Shown here: positions 6,674 through 12,018 of the stretch, one piece after another | How the letters are laid out: every line of letters starts with the position of its first letter | Position numbering within the stretch: the first letter of the stretch is position 1 | DNA from: CAIOZA01 sp964464375 | Lineage (GTDB): Bacteria; Bacteroidota; Ignavibacteria; Kapaibacteriales; UBA2268 | Direction: 5' to 3' | Length of the DNA: 12,018 bases | Assembly (NCBI GenBank): GCA_964464375.1 | Contig: CAYXFU010000063.1 | Location: forward strand, 1-12,018 | The notes under the pieces: model-generated | Database searches by the model: none | What the model was told of the DNA's origin: nothing | What the model saw: only the letters and a program-made list of their open reading frames with translations | Position numbers and translations under genes: made by a program

Positions 6674-6719
6674 TAAATTCGCCAAATGTAAATTACAAAA
6701 TTGGGGATGATATTTCTAG

Positions 6720-6842
6720 AAAACGGTTTTTAAAGGAAATAAAATATGGAATAAAAAATGTTTTAATCAATTAGGGAACGAACGGACGATAAGCCATGAT
6801 GAATTAGCACAGAATATTTATAAAGCCAGAGAGAATGAGTAA
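6720..6842 (+). pseudogene. Possible 3' tail of a decayed gene
   Basis: A 40-codon open frame after a TAG at 6717-6719 has no ATG but ends at TAA (6840-6842) with a protein-like hydrophilic tail, residues reading ISHDELAQNIYKARENE before the stop. Codon choice looks coding-like rather than random. It directly follows the last hairpin of the array, so it could be the remnant of a gene interrupted by the repeats. I cannot name a family, and a chance open frame is a real alternative. Confidence 0.2.
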
Positions 6843-6858
6843 ACAAGAATCTAATTCT

Positions 6859-7470
6859 TTAACTCATCCCAATAACAGTTCTCCATTCTATTTCCCAAAC
6901 TTCTTTTACCTTTTTCAATTGTACTAAATAAATTTCTGCGCATAAATTCCCACAACTATAAGAATATATTAAAATAGAAGTGTTCCTTTTTAGATTATAT
7001 CCAATTTGTGACAAAGTGAAGTATCCAGAACTTCCAGGAAATCTTTGTGGAATAATTTTCCAGAATAATTCATCATCATTATTGGCTAATTTCAAAGAAT
7101 CTGATAGTTTATTAAAATCTATCAATTTCATATCAAGATTATTTGATGAGAATAAACTCGAGTCTAGTTTTAGATTTGATTCCCTTGAACTCCTGTTACG
7201 AACAGCCTCCTGATTTACTCTGAATTTTTCGTATTTCTGAGAACTATCCCATTTAATACCATCGCCATCGTATGAAAAATTAAATGTAATTTCATCGATT
7301 AATAATGTTCCTTTTGAATCCTGATTAAAATTTGGGTTGGATTTTCTAATATTTTCCAGCACCGCCGAATATACCTTATAATCCTCTGCGCTGAGTGTAT
7401 CCGCCGAGTATGATGGACAGGCTATCAGAAAAATTAGGAGGAATAATATGTATTTACTTGATTTCTTCAT
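6859..7470 (-). CDS. Small lipoprotein or secreted protein of unknown function, coupled to the AAA+ gene
   Basis: A 203-residue protein I do not recognise. The N-terminus MKKSSKYILFLLIFLIAC is a basic n-region and hydrophobic core ending in LIAC (15-18), a good lipobox, so a lipoprotein anchored at Cys18 is likely. Cleavage after YSA (21-23) by the ordinary signal peptidase is the alternative. The middle is polar and Asn/Ser-rich. The C-terminus (about 148-200) has the pattern GYFTLSQIGYN...ILIYSYSCGNLCAEIYLVQL...WEIEW. This is a beta-strand run with a C173-GNL-C177 pair, reminiscent of small exported domains with a conserved Cys pair and a closing Trp. The start ATG overlaps the stop of the upstream ATPase gene (ATGA), and AGGA lies about 9 nt ahead. 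The two are therefore almost certainly co-translated, suggesting a shared envelope task. Confidence 0.8.
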   Translation of the reverse strand: MKKSSKYILFLLIFLIACPSYSADTLSAEDYKVYSAVLENIRKSNPNFNQDSKGTLLIDEITFNFSYDGDGIKWDSSQKYEKFRVNQEAVRNRSSRESNLKLDSSLFSSNNLDMKLIDFNKLSDSLKLANNDDELFWKIIPQRFPGSSGYFTLSQIGYNLKRNTSILIYSYSCGNLCAEIYLVQLKKVKEVWEIEWRTVIGMS

Positions 7471-9125
7471 GTCTGGTTCCTCAGATTTGTTATCTTTTCT
7501 TTCAGACTGTAATATATTTCGGGAGAAATCGCCGGACGCAGATTCTCCAGAAATTTCTTCAGTTTGATGTATTCATCCTCATCGAGCACGCCGTCCTTCA
7601 TGAACTCATCGAATGTGGTGTTGAACTCGCGTGTTACACTGCTCATCTTGTTCATATCGCCAATCTTTGTTATCTGCTCATCTATGAACATGAAGAGAAA
7701 AGTAATTTCCTCGTACTTAATTTTCTTCTTCAGTATCAGCTCTTCGAGCAGACGCTTCTTTGCCACAGCCTGCATCATTGCATCGTCGTAAGTGATTTTC
7801 TCCTGTCTGAAGTCTTCAGCAATAGCGAAAACCTCGAACTGGAACTGATCGAGCAGTTTCTTCTTCTTCTGAAAAAATACCCAGCCCAGAATACCGGAAA
7901 TCAAAGCCGCCATCAGTGCAACTACAATCTCGCTGAAAAGTCCTGTCTTCAGCAGATAAATATAAGTATCATCGAAAAAGCTGGAATCATCAAGCAAACC
8001 ATTATTCTTAACAGTATATTCTATCGGTGAAAGATTGCTGAGTGTAAGTTCTTCCTTGGGTTTGAATGCATTTACATGTTCAATGAAAGTCTTTACGAAT
8101 TTATTGAAATCTTCGGGCTTCAGGTAGCTTTTTACGGTTGACCACTGCCCAAGTGAATAATCGTTGCCGTACTTTTCTTCAATAAGTTTATTGATCTTAT
8201 AGTATGAATATAAAATTCGCTTTGTGTGATTGTAGTCAAGATTTAGTTTCTTCTTCTGCGAACGCTCCATGATATAGAGCAGAAGCTCGTTCATGTCGGC
8301 ATTCAACGGAAAAGATTCCCCCAATCTGCGGAAATGCTCATTGTTAAGTTCGATAACGTTACTAACTCCTGTGTGAGTAACGCTTATCAGGTAAAAGTTA
8401 TCGGGAATGCTGACTTCACCGTATCCATCGATCACGTTCTTATCTGAAGGGCTATCCATCTCGTTCCATATTTCAGACCCGAAGAAGGTAGAAGGATAGA
8501 TTTTATCGAAATCATCAATAACGAGTACAAAATTATTATTTGTCTCTTTTCGGCATTGTTCATATATTTCCAGTAGTTTACCCTTAATGAACTTACCGCC
8601 ATCGCGTGTACCAACCCACTGTTTATGATATTCTACCTCCATTTTTTCGGTGCAGTTCAGCTTAAATATTCTGCTCTCGTTACCTGTTATATATTTCGAA
8701 AGTTTATCAATGAGTGTGGATTTACCTGCACCCGTCACACCAGAAATAATTATCTTTTTCGATTTGAGAAGAGGTGTGAGATAATAAGTAAATTTCTTGT
8801 ATTCCCATGTCGGAGGAAATGGCTTCAGAAAAAGATCTTCAGCTGACTGAACGTCAGATGTATTCTTGTGAAACGACGAGAAATCTGAATCAATTGAAGA
8901 TAGTTTAGATGTAAACGTTACAAGTTTAAATTTCTGTTTAACATCATCAGATATTATTATTGCCGGATTTGGAATATTATTCGAAACAAGGAGTGTATCC
9001 AGATTGAACCAGAACGGATCTGATTTATGACGTGACCCTTCTCTGATACAAATGAACAAAACTGTAACTACTGCGATAAAAGCTATGCTCCTGAAAGCCC
9101 ATTTTAATGATTTGCTTATTGTCAT
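7467..9125 (-). CDS. Membrane-anchored AAA+-like P-loop ATPase
   Basis: A 552-residue protein. Residues 10-27 are a hydrophobic N-terminal anchor. The ATPase core follows: Walker A GVTGAGKST (129-137), Walker B FVLVIDDFDK (199-208), a sensor-1-like strand NFYLISVTHT (243-252) and the pair R266-R267 in NNEHFRRLGESF, placed like an arginine finger. The order and the text around the sensor fit AAA+ proteins of the MoxR/McrB type better than KAP NTPases, though I cannot settle the family. A second membrane segment at 399-418 is followed by KKKK. The C-terminal 130 residues are charged and helical, with two SHOCT-like stretches (about 437-461 and 505-528, the latter with DGVLDEDEYIKLKKF). No Shine-Dalgarno is visible at the ATG. 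The downstream gene overlaps by 4 nt. The function is unknown; an energy-using envelope process with its partner lipoprotein is inference. Confidence 0.85.
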   Translation of the reverse strand: MTISKSLKWAFRSIAFIAVVTVLFICIREGSRHKSDPFWFNLDTLLVSNNIPNPAIIISDDVKQKFKLVTFTSKLSSIDSDFSSFHKNTSDVQSAEDLFLKPFPPTWEYKKFTYYLTPLLKSKKIIISGVTGAGKSTLIDKLSKYITGNESRIFKLNCTEKMEVEYHKQWVGTRDGGKFIKGKLLEIYEQCRKETNNNFVLVIDDFDKIYPSTFFGSEIWNEMDSPSDKNVIDGYGEVSIPDNFYLISVTHTGVSNVIELNNEHFRRLGESFPLNADMNELLLYIMERSQKKKLNLDYNHTKRILYSYYKINKLIEEKYGNDYSLGQWSTVKSYLKPEDFNKFVKTFIEHVNAFKPKEELTLSNLSPIEYTVKNNGLLDDSSFFDDTYIYLLKTGLFSEIVVALMAALISGILGWVFFQKKKKLLDQFQFEVFAIAEDFRQEKITYDDAMMQAVAKKRLLEELILKKKIKYEEITFLFMFIDEQITKIGDMNKMSSVTREFNTTFDEFMKDGVLDEDEYIKLKKFLENLRPAISPEIYYSLKEKITNLRNQT

Positions 9126-9151
9126 ATTAGATTCAATAATAATTTTTATTA

Positions 9152-9159
9152 CAAATTAA
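9152..9159 (-). promoter_or_regulatory. Weak -7-like element of the AAA+ gene
   Basis: On the minus strand TTAATTTG is followed by TAATAA, about 26 nt before the ATG. It matches TAnnTTTG with one mismatch and shares TTTGTA(A/T)TAA with the mraZ and FISUMP promoter candidates. No convincing -33 box is seen. The stretch is AT-rich, so support is limited. TAAGTTTG at 9202-9195 is an alternative. Confidence 0.25.
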
Positions 9160-9209
9160 TCAAAAAAATGTTCTTCCCCTACTTAAAAACTTAACAAACT
9201 TACATCCTA

Positions 9210-9866
9210 TCAATCTAGAATACATCGCACAGAAAACCCAAGTGCTTTATTGAAATAGCGTCTGTAGATCCCGGTATAATTGTAGTAGATATATCTGCCC
9301 CAGGCATCAGCAGAATAGTCAACAGTTGAAGACCACCAGTCACCACCTGTTCCAATAGTAGTGAACTTTCCAGTACCATCACGAAATCCGCCCGGAAGAG
9401 CCGAAAAACCGCTCCCATTAGTTGCACCAATGTTTGGGATTTCCCACAGACCTTGATCGACATCCTTCAATTCACCACCGGCTATATCCTTACCACCAAG
9501 ATATGAGGTAAGTGTATTCCATTCAGCTTCAGTTGGTATATGCCAGCCTTTAGGAGCCAATCCGCGGGGATCGGTTACTGCATACCAATTGTACAATTTT
9601 CCATAAATTGCACCATTAGTCGGATCGTTGTTATAGTAGCACCAGGCACCTTTTGTCTGCTTTGCCCACGATGTATCAAGTTTCACTTCAGGTATTGTGT
9701 CGCCGTTACGGTAAAGCTCAACATCGAGATTCTTAACCATCCAAACCTGTTCTCCAATAAGCACTGATTCATATTTAACCGTCAGAGTATCCTTTGCATC
9801 AACTATGCCATAGGTGAAAAAGAATGCAATGATGGAAATTAATAAAACTAAAATTCTGTCTTTCAT
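9210..9866 (-). CDS. Secreted FISUMP-domain protein
   Basis: A 218-residue exported protein made almost entirely of one FISUMP domain (Fibrobacter succinogenes major paralogous domain). Residues 1-24 are a signal peptide (ILVLLISIIAFFFTYGIVDA, then cleavage near A24). Family landmarks are IGEQVWMVKNLDVELYRNGD (37-56), GAWCYYNND (73-81), YGKLYNWYAV (88-97), GWHIPTEAEWNTL (107-119), GSGFSALPGGFRD (151-163), GDWWSST (175-181) and the closing GFSVRC (210-215). C76 and C215 are the only cysteines and could form a disulfide. The domain is common on the surface of Bacteroidota and Fibrobacteres, often fused to sorting or adhesion modules; here it stands alone and no C-terminal sorting domain is visible. 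GGGATC precedes the ATG as a weak ribosome site. Its molecular role is not established. Confidence 0.92.
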   Translation of the reverse strand: MKDRILVLLISIIAFFFTYGIVDAKDTLTVKYESVLIGEQVWMVKNLDVELYRNGDTIPEVKLDTSWAKQTKGAWCYYNNDPTNGAIYGKLYNWYAVTDPRGLAPKGWHIPTEAEWNTLTSYLGGKDIAGGELKDVDQGLWEIPNIGATNGSGFSALPGGFRDGTGKFTTIGTGGDWWSSTVDYSADAWGRYIYYNYTGIYRRYFNKALGFSVRCILD

Positions 9867-9906
9867 TTTGATCCCGATAGAATTTTTTACATTGTATTCA
9901 TTATTA

Positions 9907-9914
9907 CAAATATA
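9907..9914 (-). promoter_or_regulatory. Candidate -7 element of the FISUMP gene
   Basis: On the minus strand TATATTTG is a full TAnnTTTG match, followed by TAATAATG, about 40 nt before the ATG at 9866. No clear TTTG is found at the expected -33 distance. A transcript would start near 9900. It gives this gene a promoter separate from the MsbA-type gene, whose stop is over 200 bp upstream. Confidence 0.35.
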
Positions 9915-10093
9915 CCAACTTTAATCAATAATTACTCATTAATCTGTTATATGTTTTATTTTTCATTCATATCTGTTTGTATTTCATTTGGCAACTAAAC
10001 TCAATAATCAATTGCTGGGAATGATTGGTATTGTGAAACAAGCGGGATTTCATTAATATAAAATGAAAGATTTTACAAAATGGAAATTAATTT

Positions 10094-11941
10094 TTAATCT
10101 CTTGTCGAAAACTGAATATCGTACAATTTTCGGTAGATGCCATTCAACTCAAATAACTCTCTATGACTGCCTCTCTCAATGATTCTGCCGCCATCGAATA
10201 CTATGATTTCATCGCAATCGATAATTGTGGCTAATCTATGGGCAACTATGACGGCTGTTCTGTCCCTGAGTGAATATGTTATTGCTTCCTGGACAATCTT
10301 CTCCGATTCGGCATCGAGTGCTGATGTGGCTTCGTCGAAAATTATTATATAAGGATTGCGAATCAGTGCACGTGCAATGGCTATTCTCTGACGTTCACCT
10401 CCGGAGAGCATCACACCACGGTCTCCGACATAAGTGTTGAAGCCCTCAGGAAGTTTTGAGATAAAACCATAGGCATTTGCAACTTTTGAAGCTTCGATTA
10501 TCTCTTGATCGGTAGCTAATGAGTATCCATAACGAATATTATTGGCGATTGTATCGTTGAAAAGCATTGTTTCCTGCGAGACAATGCCGAACATTGATCG
10601 GTAGGACTCAATCTGTAGTTCTCGAGTGTCAATGTTGTCGATTGATATTTTACCTGTATTAGGATCGTAGAATCTGACTATTAAATCCAGTGCTGTTGAT
10701 TTTCCACTCCCGGAAGACCCTACCAAAGCAACTTTTTTACCTTTTTTTATGATAAGGCTTGCATTTTTAACGACATATTCTTCATTGTATGCAAAGCTGA
10801 CATCATGAAACTCAAGTTTGTCCTTGAATTCACTAATGATTTTAGTTCCTGTTTCTACGGTCGGCTGCTGATCCATGATTGCGAATAGACGCTCAGCTGC
10901 AACAATTCCGCGTTGGAACTGAGTAATATTGCTGAATATGGTAGCTATTGGAGTCATTATAGAAAATAATGACACAAGGAACAGCATCAGGTCATCACCA
11001 CGCATTGCTTTGTTCAGAACCTGAGAACCCCCGACATAGAACACAAAACAGAGTGAAATGATGGCAAACATCTCGTTAATCGAAGGCACCATAGCAATAA
11101 TTCGCTGATATTTAACAGCTGATCTAACGTAACGTGATGTTTGCGATGAAAAAGCATTATTTGTCTGCTCTTCGGCATTATATGCTTTTACAACACGAAT
11201 TCCGGATATTGTTTCCTGCAAAACAGTTGTGAAGTCAGCCATTGCAGTCTGCATCCTGCCAGCATATTTACGAAGATACTTAACACCGTATCTGAGAATA
11301 AGGAAGCTGATAAAACTTGTGCTGAATGCAATAAGGGTAAGATAGGGCGAAATTGCCAAAAGTAAAATAAGATAGATAAAAACTTGAGTGATGTCTCTTA
11401 TGATATGAGAAATTACAGTAATAGTCGTACCATTAACAACGTTTACATCGTTAGTAAGAATCGATATTATTGATCCTGTGCGGGCTTTGGTAAAATATGC
11501 AATTGACAGAGAAGTCAACTTGCTGAACAGCTGATCACGAATAGATTTAATGATATTCTCCTCAAGATATACAGCAGCAATAGAGGAGAAGTATTTGAAT
11601 ATATTTTTTAGCAAAAAGATACAGATAATCAATATGCTCAGATTAATCAGAGTTGAAACCAGATCGTTTGAATTATGCACCAACTGCTGAATCCCGAAGA
11701 AGAACCTGTTCTTTATTGATTCCAAAAATGAAGCATTGGGAGTAATTGTTGCTGTGATTTTACCTGTTGTAATAACTTCTATTATAGGCTTGAAAACTGC
11801 AATAGAAAGTCCGCCAAGGAATGAGAATGCCATGTTGAGAACAATCACAAGAACAAAGAATCTTGTGAATGGTTTGGCATAAGCCCAACTGCGAAGAAGA
11901 ATCTTTATGGAGCCCGTAACAGGTTTATCGGTTTTTGACAT
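10094..11941 (-). CDS. MsbA-type ABC exporter (fused membrane and ATPase domains)
   Basis: A 615-residue half-transporter that forms a homodimer in the inner membrane and exports lipid or hydrophobic substrates using ATP. The transmembrane domain (about 20-345) has six helices, at about 26-50, 96-118, 175-197, 199-220, 286-308 and 318-340, with the coupling text AYFTKARTGSIISILTNDV (148-166). The nucleotide-binding domain shows the A-loop Tyr385, Walker A GSSGSGKST (408-416), Q-loop Gln456, signature LSGGERQRIAIARAL (513-527), Walker B IIIFDEATSALD (532-543) and H-loop His568. All catalytic residues are present. The length is slightly above the usual 580-600 because of an extra polar loop after the first helix (about 55-95). 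Lipid A-core flipping is the best guess, but multidrug or lipid export by a paralogue cannot be excluded, so I leave the symbol blank. No Shine-Dalgarno is seen. Confidence 0.93.
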   Translation of the reverse strand: MSKTDKPVTGSIKILLRSWAYAKPFTRFFVLVIVLNMAFSFLGGLSIAVFKPIIEVITTGKITATITPNASFLESIKNRFFFGIQQLVHNSNDLVSTLINLSILIICIFLLKNIFKYFSSIAAVYLEENIIKSIRDQLFSKLTSLSIAYFTKARTGSIISILTNDVNVVNGTTITVISHIIRDITQVFIYLILLLAISPYLTLIAFSTSFISFLILRYGVKYLRKYAGRMQTAMADFTTVLQETISGIRVVKAYNAEEQTNNAFSSQTSRYVRSAVKYQRIIAMVPSINEMFAIISLCFVFYVGGSQVLNKAMRGDDLMLFLVSLFSIMTPIATIFSNITQFQRGIVAAERLFAIMDQQPTVETGTKIISEFKDKLEFHDVSFAYNEEYVVKNASLIIKKGKKVALVGSSGSGKSTALDLIVRFYDPNTGKISIDNIDTRELQIESYRSMFGIVSQETMLFNDTIANNIRYGYSLATDQEIIEASKVANAYGFISKLPEGFNTYVGDRGVMLSGGERQRIAIARALIRNPYIIIFDEATSALDAESEKIVQEAITYSLRDRTAVIVAHRLATIIDCDEIIVFDGGRIIERGSHRELFELNGIYRKLYDIQFSTRD

Positions 11942-11967
11942 TTAATAAATATTAATTATTTAAAAAA

Positions 11968-11975
11968 CAAAATTA
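11968..11975 (-). promoter_or_regulatory. Weak -7-like element of the ABC exporter gene
   Basis: On the minus strand TAATTTTG matches TAnnTTTG about 27 nt before the ATG at 11941. No -33 box is evident in the remaining 40 bp, and the surroundings are very AT-rich, so this is only suggestive. An operon with genes beyond the right edge is equally possible. Confidence 0.22.
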
Positions 11976-12018
11976 AGAAATATTATGAGAATTGAGGTGT
12001 ATATTTTTAGAACTGAAT

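Larger units (their letters stand above)
6052..6858. other. 807-bp convergent intergenic region, gene-free and rich in repeats
   Basis: Between the ends of rsmH (plus) and the 6859-7470 gene (minus) no convincing intact gene is visible on either strand. The stretch holds, in order, a direct-repeat copy, a three-tier palindrome, a long array of short hairpins with the second direct-repeat copy among them, and a possible 3' gene remnant. These are listed separately. The concentration of symmetric elements at a convergent gene end is typical of tolerated insertion sites for small mobile or REP-like repeats, and the hairpins may also serve as terminators for both converging transcripts. Confidence 0.8.

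Noticed and set aside
6494..6676. Plus-strand open frame of 60 codons in the repeat region
   Set aside because: It reads straight through four hairpins of the array, giving FHPYGILRY and FHPKRD from repeat units. This is a repeat-derived spurious frame, not a gene.
7395..8030. Plus-strand open frame of 211 codons
   Set aside because: Antisense to the coupled ATPase and lipoprotein genes, both of which have clear motifs and start signals.
10010..10068. Terminator downstream of the ABC exporter
   Set aside because: Weak AT-rich stems exist (TTTCATT 10048-10054 with AATGAAA 10062-10068), but no T-run follows on the minus strand, so I do not call a terminator.

Overview
The window looks like chromosomal DNA from an AT-rich member of the Bacteroidota/Chlorobi group. 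Ignavibacteria or Kapabacteria is my guess from protein style. The evidence is the mix of families: a very large secreted protein with an N-terminal NKGQW-type domain, SBBP beta-propeller repeats and SprB/PKD-like repeats; a FISUMP-domain secreted protein; several starts without a clear Shine-Dalgarno; and promoter-like TAnnTTTG elements. No rRNA, tRNA, CRISPR array or intact transposase was seen. The taxonomic call is inference.

Layout, left to right. Positions 1-3401 (minus) hold the N-terminal 1133 codons of the giant propeller protein, which runs off the left edge. Its promoter candidate sits inside an inverted repeat, and a hairpin separates it from a DUF975 membrane protein (3585-4262, minus). 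Divergent from that is mraZ-rsmH (4614-6051, plus), the usual first two genes of the division and cell-wall (dcw) cluster, overlapping by 8 nt. Its leader carries a good TTTG-N21-TAAATTTG promoter, three 10-bp TGG repeats just downstream that look like the MraZ autoregulatory operator, and a possible pseudoknotted RNA structure right before the start codon. The cluster stops after rsmH.

Positions 6052-6858 contain no intact gene but are highly structured: a three-tier concentric palindrome built on ACCTTA/TAAGGT, a pair of about 44-bp direct repeats, and nine short hairpins with different but self-complementary stems, mostly 3-nt loops, and frequent spacing near 51 bp. This is the least explained part of the window. 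It is followed by what may be the 3' tail of a decayed gene.

Positions 6859-9125 (minus) are a translationally coupled pair: a membrane-anchored AAA+-like ATPase (7467-9125) and a small lipoprotein or secreted protein (6859-7470) joined by an ATGA overlap. I do not recognise either as a characterised system. Upstream on the same strand lie a single-domain FISUMP protein (9210-9866) and an MsbA-type ABC exporter (10094-11941), each apparently with its own promoter.

Functionally, the window combines housekeeping genes (mraZ, rsmH, MsbA-like exporter) with envelope and surface genes. The most plausible places for undescribed biology are the hairpin/palindrome array, the mraZ leader RNA, and the AAA+/lipoprotein pair.
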